A stretch of DNA of 64,000 nt from Rhizobium sp. Root1212 (GCF_001424985.1 NZ_LMDA01000022.1:1-64000), one strand, 5' to 3'. Shown: positions 43,544-52,934, counted from the first letter of the stretch. Made by a program: numbers and translations. Notes: generated from the letters alone by a model not told the origin.

Positions 43544-45096
43544 CCGTCACGATCTTCGTTCCCCGCGATGCCGCAGCGCTTGCCTGCGGTGCCGACAAAG
43601 TGGCTGCCGCCATCGAAAAGGAAATTACCGCACGCGGGCTTGATGCGCACGTCGTGCGAAATGGCTCGCGCGGCATGCTGTGGCTGGAGCCGTTGGTCGA
43701 GGTGAGCACCGATAACGGTCGCATCGCCTATGGGCCGGTGCGCCCCTCGGATGTCGCCGCGCTCTTCGATGCCGGCTTGCTGGAGGGCGGCGCCCATGCG
43801 CTCTGTCATGGGCCGACGGAGAGTATTCCCTTCTTCTCCAGCCAGACCCGCCTTACCTTCGCGCGCTGCGGCATCACCGATCCGCTGTCGCTGGACGACT
43901 ATCGCCAGTATCGCGGCCTGAAGGGGCTCGAAAAGGCGATTGCCATGGCGCCGGCCGGGATCGTCAAGGCGGTGACCGACAGCGGCCTGCGCGGACGCGG
44001 CGGCGCGGGTTTTCCGACCGGCATCAAGTGGAAGACGGTGCTGGATGCGGCGGGACCGCAGAAATACATCGTCTGCAACGCCGACGAGGGTGACAGCGGC
44101 ACCTTCGCCGACCGGATGATCATGGAGGGCGATCCCTTCGTGCTGATCGAGGGCATGGCGATCGCCGGCATCGCGACGGGTGCGACCAAGGGTTACGTCT
44201 ATATCCGCTCGGAATATCCGCATGCGATCGAGGTGATGGACGAGGCGATCCGCATCGCCCGGCAGAACAAGGTTCTTGGACCCTCGGTGCTCGGCTCGCC
44301 CTATACCTTCGATATGGAAGTGAGAAGTGGCGCCGGCGCCTATGTCTGCGGCGAGGAAACCTCGCTCTTGAACAGCCTCGAAGGCAAGCGCGGCATCGTG
44401 CGCGCCAAGCCGCCGCTGCCGGCTTTGCAGGGTTTTCTCGGACGGCCGACAGTGGTCAACAACGTGATGTCGCTGGCTTCCGTGCCGATCATTCTTGATC
44501 AGGGCGCGGAATATTACCGCGATTTCGGCATGGGCCGCTCGCGCGGCACAATCCCGATCCAGATCGCCGGCAACGTCAAGCATGGCGGGCTTTACGAAGT
44601 CGCTTTCGGTCTGACGCTGGGCGAGATCGTCGAAAAGATCGGCGGCGGCACGGCAAGTGGTCGCCCGGTTCGCGCCGTGCAGGTCGGTGGGCCGCTTGGG
44701 GCCTATTTCCCGGTCTCGCTGTTTGATACGCCCTTCGATTATGAGGCTTTTGCGGCAAGAGACGGGCTGATCGGCCATGCCGGCATCACCGTCTTCGACG
44801 ATAGCGTCGACATGCTGAAGCAGGCACGCTTTGCCATGGAATTCTGCGCCATCGAAAGCTGCGGCAAGTGCACGCCCTGCCGCATCGGCTCGACCCGTGG
44901 GGTCGAGACCGCCGACAAGATCGCCCGCGGCATCGAGCCGGAGAAGAACAAGGTGCTGCTCGCAGACCTCTGCAACACGATGAAATTCGGGTCGCTTTGC
45001 GCACTGGGCGGGTTCACGCCCTACCCGGTCATGAGCGCGATGACGCATTTCCCGGAAGATTTTGCGCCGGCACCAGTGGTGGAGGCTGCGGAATGA
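43540..45096 (+). CDS. fdsB: NAD-dependent formate dehydrogenase beta subunit
   Basis: The 518-residue NuoF-like flavoprotein has an N-terminal thioredoxin-like segment, the FMN/NADH-binding core (GLRGRGGAGFPTGIKWK, CNADEGDSGTFADR, AGAYVCGEETSLLNSLEG) and a [4Fe-4S] site (ESCGKCTPCRIGS). It reduces NAD+ with electrons from formate. ATGA overlaps couple it to fdsG upstream and to the DUF4287 gene downstream. Confidence 0.95.
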   Translation: MTVTIFVPRDAAALACGADKVAAAIEKEITARGLDAHVVRNGSRGMLWLEPLVEVSTDNGRIAYGPVRPSDVAALFDAGLLEGGAHALCHGPTESIPFFSSQTRLTFARCGITDPLSLDDYRQYRGLKGLEKAIAMAPAGIVKAVTDSGLRGRGGAGFPTGIKWKTVLDAAGPQKYIVCNADEGDSGTFADRMIMEGDPFVLIEGMAIAGIATGATKGYVYIRSEYPHAIEVMDEAIRIARQNKVLGPSVLGSPYTFDMEVRSGAGAYVCGEETSLLNSLEGKRGIVRAKPPLPALQGFLGRPTVVNNVMSLASVPIILDQGAEYYRDFGMGRSRGTIPIQIAGNVKHGGLYEVAFGLTLGEIVEKIGGGTASGRPVRAVQVGGPLGAYFPVSLFDTPFDYEAFAARDGLIGHAGITVFDDSVDMLKQARFAMEFCAIESCGKCTPCRIGSTRGVETADKIARGIEPEKNKVLLADLCNTMKFGSLCALGGFTPYPVMSAMTHFPEDFAPAPVVEAAE

Positions 45097-45308
45097 GCGA
45101 CACGGAAAAGGTCAAAGGCCCGGCCTCCTACTTCCCCTCGATCGAGAAGACGTATGGCCAGCCGATCGAGCACTGGAAAGCGATCGTTCGCGCGCAGGAA
45201 GGCAACGCTCATATGCAGATCGTCGCGTTTTTGAAAGAAACGCACGGTCTCGGCCACGGCCATGCCAATGCCATCGTTGCAGCGACGCTCGCCGAGACGA
45301 AATCGTAA
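45093..45308 (+). CDS. DUF4287 protein inserted in the fds operon
   Basis: The 71-residue protein reads ASYFPSIEKTYGQPIEHW and ETHGLGHGHANAIVAA, the DUF4287 pattern. These short proteins are often found with small stress or DUF1801-type proteins and have no proven role. Its ATG overlaps the fdsB stop (ATGA), so it is translated with the operon. It sits between fdsB and fdsA, where the standard fdsGBACD operon has nothing. Confidence 0.8.
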   Translation: MSDTEKVKGPASYFPSIEKTYGQPIEHWKAIVRAQEGNAHMQIVAFLKETHGLGHGHANAIVAATLAETKS

Positions 45309-45359
45309 GAATAGACCCGAAGCCGCCTGCGTGCGGCGCAGAATTGCCCGGAGGTTCCC

Positions 45360-48239
45360 ATGTCCCTCGTTCCTGAAATCGACTACGGCACGCCCGCCTC
45401 CCTTTCGGAAAAGATGGTGACGCTGACCATCGACGGTCGCGAGATCACCGTGCCGGAGGGCACCTCGATCATGCGGGCTTCGATGGAAGCGGGCATCCAG
45501 GTGCCAAAACTCTGCGCCACCGACATGGTCGATGCTTTCGGCTCCTGCCGCCTCTGTCTCGTGGAGATCGAGGGGCGCAACGGCACGCCGGCCTCCTGCA
45601 CGACCCCGGTCGCCGCCGGCCTTAAGGTGCATACCCAGACCTCCCGCCTGAAGGACATCCGCAAAGGTGTGATGGAGCTTTACATCTCCGACCACCCGCT
45701 CGACTGTCTGACCTGTGCCGCCAATGGCGACTGCGAGCTGCAGGACATGGCGGGCGCCGTTGGCCTGCGGGATGTGCGCTACGGCTATGAGGGCGACAAC
45801 CACGTCAAGGCGCGCGACAACGGCGAAACCAATACCCGCTGGATGCCGAAGGACGAATCGAACCCCTATTTCACCTATGATCCTTCCAAGTGCATCGTCT
45901 GTTCGCGCTGCGTGCGCGCCTGCGAAGAGGTGCAGGGCACCTTTGCGCTGACGATCGAGGGCCGCGGTTTCGACAGCCGCGTTTCGCCCGGCATGCACGA
46001 GAATTTCCTCTCCTCCGAATGCGTCTCCTGCGGCGCCTGCGTACAGGCCTGCCCGACGGCGACGCTGACGGAAAAATCGGTGATCGAGATCGGCCAGCCC
46101 GAGCATTCGGTCGTCACCACCTGCGCCTATTGCGGCGTCGGCTGTTCCTTCAAGGCGGAGATGCGCGGCGAGGAACTGGTGCGTATGGTGCCTTGGAAGG
46201 ACGGCAAGGCCAATCGCGGCCATTCCTGCGTCAAGGGCCGCTTCGCCTATGGCTATTCCACTCATCGCCAACGCATCCTCAACCCGATGATCCGCGAGAA
46301 GGTTTCCGACCCATGGCGGGAAGTGACCTGGGAGGAGGCCTATGCCCATGTCGCCTCCGAATTCCGCCGCATCCAGTATCAATACGGCCGCGATGCGGTC
46401 GGCGGCATCACCTCGTCGCGCTGCACCAATGAGGAAACCTATCTGGTGCAGAAGCTGGTGCGCGCCGGCTTCGGCAACAACAATGTCGATACCTGCGCCC
46501 GCGTCTGTCATTCGCCGACCGGCTACGGTCTCGGCCAGACCTTCGGCACCTCCGCCGGCACGCAGGATTTCGATTCGGTCGAGCACTCCGATGTCGTCGT
46601 CATCATCGGCGCCAATCCGACGGACGGACACCCGGTCTTCGGCTCGCGGCTGAAAAAGCGGCTGCGCCAGGGCGCCAAGCTGATCGTCATCGATCCGCGC
46701 CGCACGGATATCGTGCGCTCCCCCCATATCGAAGCGGCCTATCACCTGCCGCTGAAGCCCGGCACCAATGTCGCCGTCATGACGGCACTCGCCCATGTGA
46801 TCGTCACCGAAGGGCTGTTCGATGAGGCATTCATCCGCGAGCGCTGCGACTGGTCGGAATTCGAGGACTGGGCCGCCTTCGTCGCCGACGAGAACCACAG
46901 CCCGGAAGCCGTCGAGAAATATACCGGCGTGAAGCCGGAAGACCTGCGCAGCGCGGCGCGGCTTTTCGCCGCCGGCGGCAATGGCGCGATCTATTACGGC
47001 CTCGGCGTGACCGAGCACAGCCAGGGCTCGACCACCGTCATCGCCATCGCCAACCTCGCCATGGCGACCGGCAATATCGGCCGACCCGGCGTCGGCGTAA
47101 ACCCGCTGCGCGGCCAGAACAACGTGCAGGGCTCCTGCGACATGGGCTCCTTCCCGCACGAGCTGCCGGGCTATCGCCACGTCTCTGACGATGCGACGCG
47201 CGACACCTTCGAGAAGATGTGGGGCGTCAAGCTCTCCGACGAACCCGGCCTTCGCATTCCCAACATGCTGGATGCGGCCGTCGACGGCACCTTCAAGGGG
47301 CTTTACGTGCAGGGTGAAGACATCCTGCAATCCGACCCCGACACCAAGCATGTGGCGGCGGGATTGGCTGCGATGGAATGCGTCGTCGTGCAGGACCTGT
47401 TCCTCAACGAAACCGCCAACTACGCCCATGTCTTCCTGCCGGGTTCGACCTTCCTCGAAAAGGACGGCACCTTCACCAATGCCGAACGCCGCATCAACCG
47501 CGTGCGCAAGGTAATGACGCCGCGCAATGGCTACGGCGACTGGGAAGTGACCCAGAAACTCGCCCAGGCGATGGGGCTTGACTGGAACTACAGCCATCCT
47601 TCCGAAATCATGGACGAGATCGCGGCAACGACGCCGAGCTTTGCGCTGGTTTCCTACGACTATCTCGACAAGATGGGCTCGGTGCAGTGGCCCTGCAACG
47701 AGAAGACGCCGCTGGGTTCGCCGATCATGCACATCGACGGCTTCGTGCGCGGCAAGGGCAAGTTCATCCGCACCGAATATGTCGCCACCGACGAAAAGAC
47801 CGGGCCGCGCTTCCCGCTGCTGCTGACCACCGGCCGCATTCTTAGCCAGTACAATGTCGGCGCGCAGACGCGACGCACCGAAAATGTCGTCTGGCATGAG
47901 GAAGACCGGCTGGAAATCCATCCGCACGATGCCGAAAACCGCGGTATTCACGATGGCGACTGGATCAGGCTTGCCAGCCGTTCGGGCGATACGACGCTAC
48001 GCGCGCTCATCACCGACCGTGTGGCGCCGGGCGTGGTCTACACCACCTTCCACCACCCGACGACGCAGGCCAACGTCATCACCACGGATTTCTCCGACTG
48101 GGCGACCAACTGCCCGGAATACAAGGTGACCGCCGTTCAGGTCTCACCTTCCAACGGGCCTTCGGAGTGGCAGATGGAATATGACGAGCAGGCCCGGCAG
48201 TCGCGCCGGATCACGGCCAAGCTCGAGGCGGCGGAATAG
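45360..48239 (+). CDS. fdsA: NAD-dependent formate dehydrogenase alpha subunit (molybdenum)
   Basis: The 959-residue catalytic subunit oxidises formate to CO2 in the cytoplasm. It has an N-terminal [2Fe-2S] domain (Cys52, 63, 66, 80), a His-Cys3 cluster (DHPLDCLTCAANGDC), two ferredoxin-type [4Fe-4S] sets (Cys178-188 and 221-231), a further cluster (Cys255, 258, 262, 290) and the bis-MGD domain. The Mo ligand is expected at Cys383 in CARVCHSPTG, so it is a Cys rather than selenocysteine enzyme. Length is typical for FdsA. GGAGG precedes the ATG. Confidence 0.96.
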   Translation: MSLVPEIDYGTPASLSEKMVTLTIDGREITVPEGTSIMRASMEAGIQVPKLCATDMVDAFGSCRLCLVEIEGRNGTPASCTTPVAAGLKVHTQTSRLKDIRKGVMELYISDHPLDCLTCAANGDCELQDMAGAVGLRDVRYGYEGDNHVKARDNGETNTRWMPKDESNPYFTYDPSKCIVCSRCVRACEEVQGTFALTIEGRGFDSRVSPGMHENFLSSECVSCGACVQACPTATLTEKSVIEIGQPEHSVVTTCAYCGVGCSFKAEMRGEELVRMVPWKDGKANRGHSCVKGRFAYGYSTHRQRILNPMIREKVSDPWREVTWEEAYAHVASEFRRIQYQYGRDAVGGITSSRCTNEETYLVQKLVRAGFGNNNVDTCARVCHSPTGYGLGQTFGTSAGTQDFDSVEHSDVVVIIGANPTDGHPVFGSRLKKRLRQGAKLIVIDPRRTDIVRSPHIEAAYHLPLKPGTNVAVMTALAHVIVTEGLFDEAFIRERCDWSEFEDWAAFVADENHSPEAVEKYTGVKPEDLRSAARLFAAGGNGAIYYGLGVTEHSQGSTTVIAIANLAMATGNIGRPGVGVNPLRGQNNVQGSCDMGSFPHELPGYRHVSDDATRDTFEKMWGVKLSDEPGLRIPNMLDAAVDGTFKGLYVQGEDILQSDPDTKHVAAGLAAMECVVVQDLFLNETANYAHVFLPGSTFLEKDGTFTNAERRINRVRKVMTPRNGYGDWEVTQKLAQAMGLDWNYSHPSEIMDEIAATTPSFALVSYDYLDKMGSVQWPCNEKTPLGSPIMHIDGFVRGKGKFIRTEYVATDEKTGPRFPLLLTTGRILSQYNVGAQTRRTENVVWHEEDRLEIHPHDAENRGIHDGDWIRLASRSGDTTLRALITDRVAPGVVYTTFHHPTTQANVITTDFSDWATNCPEYKVTAVQVSPSNGPSEWQMEYDEQARQSRRITAKLEAAE

Positions 48240-48242
48240 GCG

Positions 48243-49061
48243 GTGCGCACCACCGCCAAAGTCCCCGAAATCTTTCGTCGCAAGGGAACGGTCGGCGAAG
48301 GCGAGCGCGTGGTGCCGGAAGAGACGCCGGTGGCCTTCACCTATGGCGGCTCGACGCATGCCGTGATGATGGCGACGCCGGACGACCTTGAGGACTTTGC
48401 CGTCGGTTTCAGCCTGACGGAAGGCATCATCACCGATGCCGGGGAAATCGACGAAGTCGAGGCCGTCCAGACCGAGATCGGCATCGATCTGCAGATCCGG
48501 CTTGCCGAGGACCGCAACGACCGACTGGTGGCGCGGCGGCGGCATATGGCCGGGCCGGTGGGCTGCGGGCTCTGCGGCATCGAATCGATCGAGGAAGCCG
48601 TGCGGCCGACCCCGGATGTCAGTGCCTCACCGCTTCGGATGAGCGAACGGGACATCGTCGAGGCCGTCGCCGGGCTCGGCAGCCGTCAGCCGTTGCATAT
48701 GGAAACCCGCGCCGTGCATGGGGCGGGTTTTTACGTACCGGGCAAGGGCATCGTCGCCGTGCGCGAGGATGTCGGCCGGCACAATGCGCTCGACAAACTG
48801 GCGGGCGCTGCGGCGCGGGCGGGTTTTGGCGGCCGTGATGGTGCCGTGGTCGTTACCAGCCGCGTGTCGGTCGAGATGGTGCAGAAGACGGCGATCATCG
48901 GTAGCCCGGTCATCGTCGCCATTTCCGCGCCGACGGCGCTGGCCATCCGCACGGCGGAAAAGGCCGGCATCACCCTGATTGCGCTTGCCCGCGGCGACGA
49001 ATTCGAGATTTTCACCCATAGTGACCGCATCTATCCGGGAGCAGCTTCCGATGTCGCATGA
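48243..49061 (+). CDS. fdhD: Formate dehydrogenase accessory sulfurtransferase FdhD/FdsC
   Basis: The 272-residue chaperone sulfurates and delivers the bis-MGD cofactor to FdsA. The Cys pair C108-G-L-C111 that relays sulfur is present, with VREDVGRHNALDKLAG and TSRVSVEMVQKTAI as family signatures. It begins with GTG 3 bp after the fdsA stop and overlaps fdsD. In the fds nomenclature this gene is fdsC. Confidence 0.93.
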   Translation: MRTTAKVPEIFRRKGTVGEGERVVPEETPVAFTYGGSTHAVMMATPDDLEDFAVGFSLTEGIITDAGEIDEVEAVQTEIGIDLQIRLAEDRNDRLVARRRHMAGPVGCGLCGIESIEEAVRPTPDVSASPLRMSERDIVEAVAGLGSRQPLHMETRAVHGAGFYVPGKGIVAVREDVGRHNALDKLAGAAARAGFGGRDGAVVVTSRVSVEMVQKTAIIGSPVIVAISAPTALAIRTAEKAGITLIALARGDEFEIFTHSDRIYPGAASDVA

Positions 49062-49305
49062 CGAGCCCCACAAGACGACTGACGACAAGCTCGTCTACAT
49101 GGCCAACCAGATCGCCACCTTCTTCAAATCGCAACCGGAAGCGGAGCGGCCGAAGGGCGTGGCCGATCACATCAACAAATTCTGGGAACAGCGCATGCGC
49201 CGCGCTTTCTTCGCGATGATCGACAAGGGCGATCCGCGATTCGACCCGCTGGTCGTGCAGGCCGCGCCGCTGATCAAGCGTCCCGCCAAGATCGCGAAGG
49301 CGTAA
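49051..49305 (+). CDS. fdsD: Formate dehydrogenase delta subunit
   Basis: The 84-residue FdsD-type protein (KLVYMANQIATFFKSQPEAE, HINKFWEQRMRRAFF) is the small subunit needed for assembly or activity of NAD-dependent formate dehydrogenases. The ATG at 49051 lies inside the end of fdhD (11-bp overlap), confirming operon membership. It is last in the operon; the convergent Lrp gene ends 8 bp away. Confidence 0.9.
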   Translation: MSHDEPHKTTDDKLVYMANQIATFFKSQPEAERPKGVADHINKFWEQRMRRAFFAMIDKGDPRFDPLVVQAAPLIKRPAKIAKA

Positions 49306-49312
49306 GAACGAA

Positions 49313-49744
49313 TCAGCGGCTGATTCGCGTCGAGAGAATGATCGACGACAGGGTGCGCTCCACCCCGTCGATCTCGCCGATCCGGTCGATGATCAGGTCG
49401 AGGCTGCTGATCGACGGTGCCGCGACGACCGCGATCAGATCGAAGGTGCCGCTGACGGAATGCAGCGTGCGCACTTCCTGAAGCGCATGCAGTTCCTGCG
49501 TTACCCGCGCCAAGGCACGCGGCGCCAGCGTGATCAGCACATGCGCCTTGACGAGGCCCTGCTCGAAATCATCCGACAGCCGGATGCCATAGCCGGCAAT
49601 CACCCCGTCCCGCTCCAGCTTATCGATCCTCGACTGGACCGTCGTGCGCGACAGGCCGAGTTTTCGCGCCAGCATCGCCGTCGGCATGCGGGCGTTTTCG
49701 CTGAGCAGCGACAGAAGTTGCCGGTCTTTGTCCGATATCGTCAT
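49313..49744 (-). CDS. Lrp/AsnC-family regulator
   Basis: The 143-residue protein has an N-terminal winged helix-turn-helix (LLSLLSENARMPTAMLARKLGLSRTTVQSRIDKLERDG in part) and a C-terminal RAM domain with GTFDLIAVVAAPSISSLD. Such proteins sense amino acids. It faces the saccharopine-dehydrogenase-like gene across 121 bp and is probably its regulator, responding to lysine or a related amino acid. The 121-bp gap holds AAACGTC and GCGTCGTTT in inverted order, a weak operator candidate. Confidence 0.9.
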   Translation of the reverse strand: MTISDKDRQLLSLLSENARMPTAMLARKLGLSRTTVQSRIDKLERDGVIAGYGIRLSDDFEQGLVKAHVLITLAPRALARVTQELHALQEVRTLHSVSGTFDLIAVVAAPSISSLDLIIDRIGEIDGVERTLSSIILSTRISR

Positions 49745-49865
49745 TTTGCCAATTTCAAACGTCTATCTGCCGATATTAAGGCGTCGTTTCTATCAGTTTG
49801 CAGCTACGTTTCAACTCCACTTCAGAGCATCCTGGGACATCGAATGCTCATGAGGGGACCTCACC

Positions 49866-50969
49866 ATGAAAAACATCGTCGTCATCGGAGCCGGCAAGAT
49901 CGGCTCGACCATTGCACGGCTTCTGGCAAGCTCGGGCGACTACCATGTCACGCTCGCCGACCACAGCGTCGAACAGCTGGCCCAGATCGAAAAGCATGAG
50001 GCGATCGACACCGCCCAGATCGACATCGCCAATGGCGACGCACTGGTGAAGCTGCTCTCCGGCAAGTTCGCCGTGCTGAGCGCCGCCCCCTATCACCTGA
50101 CGATCGCGATCGCCGAAGCAGCTTCCAAGGCCGGCGTGCACTATCTCGATCTGACGGAAGACGTCGAATCGACCCGCCGCGTCAAGCAGATCGCCGAAAC
50201 CGCCAACACCGCCTTCATCCCGCAGTGCGGCCTGGCGCCGGGCTTCATCTCGATCGTCGCCAACGATCTCGCAAGCCGCTTCGACACGCTCGACAGCGTG
50301 CGCATGCGCGTCGGCGCCCTGCCGCAGTACCCGTCCAATGCCCTGAACTACAACCTCACCTGGAGCACGGACGGCGTCATCAACGAATATATCGAGCCCT
50401 GCGAAGCCATCGTCGAGGGACAGCTGATCGAAGTGCCGGCGCTCGAAGAGCGTGAAGAATTCTCGCTCGACGGCGTCACCTACGAAGCCTTCAACACCTC
50501 GGGCGGCCTCGGCACGCTCTGCGAAACGCTGAAGGGCAAGGTTCGCACGCTGAACTACCGCACGATCCGCTATCCCGGCCATGCCGCGATCATGAAGGCG
50601 CTTCTGAACGACCTCGGTCTGCGCCATCGCCGCGAAGTGCTGAAGGACATCTTCGAAAACTCCCTGCCCTCGACCATGCAGGACGTCGTCATCATCTTCG
50701 TGACCGTTTCCGGCCGCAAGGATGGCCGTCTGGTGCAGGAGACCTATGCCAACAAGGTCTACGCCGCCGTTGTCGCCGGCCGCATGATGAGCGCGATCCA
50801 GATCACCACGGCCTGCAGCATCTGCGCCGTGCTCGACATGCTCGCCAAGGGCGAGCTGCCGGCCAAGGGTTTTGTCCGCCAGGAAGAAATCAGTCTCGAC
50901 CCGTTCCTGAAGAGCCGCTTCGGCCACTACTACGAACAGCGTCACTATTCCGAAAAGGCCGCAAGCTAA
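49866..50969 (+). CDS. Saccharopine dehydrogenase-like oxidoreductase
   Basis: The 367-residue protein has a Rossmann motif IGAGKIGSTIARLL at the N-terminus and the saccharopine dehydrogenase family segments AAPYHLTIAIAEAASKAGVHYLDLTEDV and CGLAPGFISIVANDLA. The C-terminal domain contains SGGLGTLCETLKGKV and RYPGHAAIMK. It may act on lysine-related or other N-carboxyalkyl amino acids. AGGGGACC lies upstream. Divergence from an Lrp regulator supports an amino-acid role. The exact substrate is unknown. Confidence 0.82.
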   Translation: MKNIVVIGAGKIGSTIARLLASSGDYHVTLADHSVEQLAQIEKHEAIDTAQIDIANGDALVKLLSGKFAVLSAAPYHLTIAIAEAASKAGVHYLDLTEDVESTRRVKQIAETANTAFIPQCGLAPGFISIVANDLASRFDTLDSVRMRVGALPQYPSNALNYNLTWSTDGVINEYIEPCEAIVEGQLIEVPALEEREEFSLDGVTYEAFNTSGGLGTLCETLKGKVRTLNYRTIRYPGHAAIMKALLNDLGLRHRREVLKDIFENSLPSTMQDVVIIFVTVSGRKDGRLVQETYANKVYAAVVAGRMMSAIQITTACSICAVLDMLAKGELPAKGFVRQEEISLDPFLKSRFGHYYEQRHYSEKAAS

Positions 50970-51040
50970 AGCATTTTGCAGCCAGGTGGCATCACCTGGC
51001 GTCGCACAAATGCGATAAAACAAAGAGCTGGGGCGGCGGT

Positions 51041-51058
51041 TCGGCTTTAGCCGAACAT
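51041..51058 (+). repeat. Small hairpin in a common rhizobial intergenic motif
   Basis: GTTCGGC-TTTA-GCCGAAC forms a 7-bp stem. The preceding bases (about 50972-51035, including ATGCGATAAAACAAAGAGC) look like a widespread rhizobial intergenic sequence. Function is unknown. Confidence 0.4.
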
Positions 51059-51092
51059 AAGCTGCTCCAAGACGGCCGACCTGCGGAGGGAG

Positions 51093-51124
51093 AACGCCCG
51101 GCTTTTGCCGGGCGTTTTCGTTTT
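51093..51124 (+). terminator. Terminator of the saccharopine-dehydrogenase-like gene
   Basis: AACGCCCGGC-TTTT-GCCGGGCGTT (51093-51116) is followed by TTCGTTTT. It is a strong rho-independent terminator 124 bp after the stop. Confidence 0.85.
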
Positions 51125-51155
51125 GGGGATCAGGTGCGATCGCCCCACACTCCGT

Positions 51156-51245
51156 CGTCATCCTCGGCCTCGTGCCGAGGATCTTCCAGCCTGCCATCAC
51201 GAATCGATAGACTGGAAGATGCTCGGGACAAGCCCGAGCATGACG
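51156..51245. repeat. Imperfect 90-bp palindromic intergenic repeat
   Basis: CGTCATCCTCGG at the left end pairs with CCGAGCATGACG at the right end with one mismatch. Inside are ATCTTCCAG/CTGGAAGAT arms and two smaller hairpins (CTCGG-CCTCGTG-CCGAG and CTCGGG-ACAAG-CCCGAG). It matches the palindromic repeat type GTCATCCTCGGGCTTGTCCCGAGG common between alphaproteobacterial genes. Confidence 0.7.
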
Positions 51246-51274
51246 GAAAGGAAAGTTTGGAGTGGCCGCCCAAT

Positions 51275-51301
51275 GCCCGGCTTTCGCCGGGCCTCTTCTT
51301 T
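51275..51301. terminator. Terminator near the manC 3' end
   Basis: GCCCGGC-TTTC-GCCGGGC (51275-51292) is followed on the plus strand by CTCTTCTTTT. It lies 16 bp from the manC stop and may serve both strands. Confidence 0.65.
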
Positions 51302-51307
51302 TAAGGG

Positions 51308-52735
51308 TCAGGTGCGGCCGAACTGGTCGTCGAGGCGGATGATGTCGTCGTCGCCGAGATAGGAGCCGGTCTGGACCTCGATCAGCTCCAGCGGAATCTT
51401 GCCGGGGTTTCTGAGGCGATGCACGGTGCCTTCCGGAATATCGACGGACTGGTTTTCGTGCAGCAGCCGCACGTCGCTGTCGATGATGACCTCCGCCGTG
51501 CCACGTACGACGATCCAGTGCTCGGAGCGATGGTGGTGCTTCTGCAGGGAGATGCTGGCGCCGGGGCGTACAAGCAGCTTCTTCACTTCGAACCGGCCGC
51601 CGGACAGCACCGAGGCGACCGAGCCCCAGGGGCGGTATGACGTCGGATGGGCCTGCGTGAGCCCACTGGTCGCCTTCGAAGCCGCCAGTCGCTTGACGAT
51701 CTGGCCGACATTCTGGCTGTCCGAGAGCGGGCCGATATAAACGGCATCCTCGCTGGCGATGACGGCAACATCTTCGAGCCCCTGCACGGCGATGTGGATG
51801 TCGCGGGACAGCACCAGCGAATTGCGGGTGTTGTTGACGGTGACCTTCTCGCCGAGCACGTTGCCATCGGCGTCCTTGTCACCGATCGCCCACACTGAAT
51901 CCCAGCTCCCGAGGTCCGACCAGCGGAAGCCGGAGGGCACGACGGCCGCATCCGGGGTCTTTTCGAACACGGCATAGTCGACCGAGATATCCGGCGCCTG
52001 GGAAAAACGTTCCTCGTCGAGGCGGATAAAATCCAGATCGTGCTTGGCGCCCTGCACTGCCCGTTGCGCGGCATCGTGCACGCCGGGCGCATAGCGCCTG
52101 ATATCGCCGAGGAACTGGCCGACCGGCAGCATGAACATGCCGGAATTCCAGAGATAGCGGCCATCGGCCAGCAGCTCGCGCGCCCGCTCCAGCTTGGGCT
52201 TCTCGATGAACCGGGAGACCTTGTGTGCGCCGCCCGCCAGCGCGTCGCCGGCTTCGATATAACCGTAGCCCGTCGCCGGCTCCGTCGGCTTGATACCGAA
52301 GGTTACGAGCTTGCCGGCTTCGGCCGTTTCGCGGGCAAGGCGGATGCAATCGAAATAGGTTTCGTCCGCCGCGATCTCGTGGTCGGAGGCCAGCACCTGC
52401 ATGATGGCGTCATCGCCGTGATCGCGCAGGATAGCGAAGGCGGCGGCGGCCAACGCGGGTGCCGTGTTGCGCGCGACGGGCTCCAGCAGAATGGCGGCGA
52501 GCGCTGCATCCACATTGCGAGCCTGTTCGGCGACGATGAAGCGGAAATCGGCATTGGTGACGATGATGGCAGGTTCGTAGAGCGCCGGGTCGGACACCCG
52601 CTGTAAAGTGCGCTGGAACAGAGAGAAATCACCGAGGAACTGCAGGAATTGTTTCGGCGCTTCTGCCCGCGACAGCGGCCAGAGACGCGTACCCTTGCCG
52701 CCAGCCATGATGACCGGGATGATTTTCGAAGACAT
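51308..52735 (-). CDS. manC: Mannose-1-phosphate guanylyltransferase / mannose-6-phosphate isomerase
   Basis: The 475-residue bifunctional enzyme makes GDP-mannose for surface polysaccharides. The nucleotidyltransferase domain starts with IMAGGKGTRLWPLSR and includes FIEKPKLERA and LWNSGMF. The C-terminal cupin PMI domain (about 350-475) has SLQKHHHRSEHWIVVRGTAEV with the metal-binding His residues. Length is typical of type II PMI/GMP enzymes. It is monocistronic here, with no other polysaccharide gene in the window. Confidence 0.95.
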   Translation of the reverse strand: MSSKIIPVIMAGGKGTRLWPLSRAEAPKQFLQFLGDFSLFQRTLQRVSDPALYEPAIIVTNADFRFIVAEQARNVDAALAAILLEPVARNTAPALAAAAFAILRDHGDDAIMQVLASDHEIAADETYFDCIRLARETAEAGKLVTFGIKPTEPATGYGYIEAGDALAGGAHKVSRFIEKPKLERARELLADGRYLWNSGMFMLPVGQFLGDIRRYAPGVHDAAQRAVQGAKHDLDFIRLDEERFSQAPDISVDYAVFEKTPDAAVVPSGFRWSDLGSWDSVWAIGDKDADGNVLGEKVTVNNTRNSLVLSRDIHIAVQGLEDVAVIASEDAVYIGPLSDSQNVGQIVKRLAASKATSGLTQAHPTSYRPWGSVASVLSGGRFEVKKLLVRPGASISLQKHHHRSEHWIVVRGTAEVIIDSDVRLLHENQSVDIPEGTVHRLRNPGKIPLELIEVQTGSYLGDDDIIRLDDQFGRT

Positions 52736-52910
52736 CGATACCCTCTATGCTTGTCGGCCGTGAAAGCCAAAACTCAATGCTTGAAATGGCTAAGCGTAAC
52801 CCAGCCCTGTTTCAAAAGGAAACGGCGGCGCGGGGAAACTCGATCCATGCTTAACGTCCGCGCCCATTTGCGGGGCGCCGGGCACGCGACAAGATTCACG
52901 AAGGCAATAA

Positions 52911-52934
52911 AAAACCCCGCCGGAGCGGGGTTCG
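52911..52934 (-). terminator. Terminator of the atp operon
   Basis: On the minus strand ACCCCGC-TCCG-GCGGGGT is followed by TTTTTATTG. It is a rho-independent terminator 23 bp after the atpC stop. The rest of 52736-52956 shows no gene. Confidence 0.85.

Noticed and set aside
45021-47951. A 976-codon minus-strand open frame opposite fdsA
   Set aside because: It is antisense to fdsA, whose metal-cluster cysteines are all in order. The frame exists because of G/C third-position bias.
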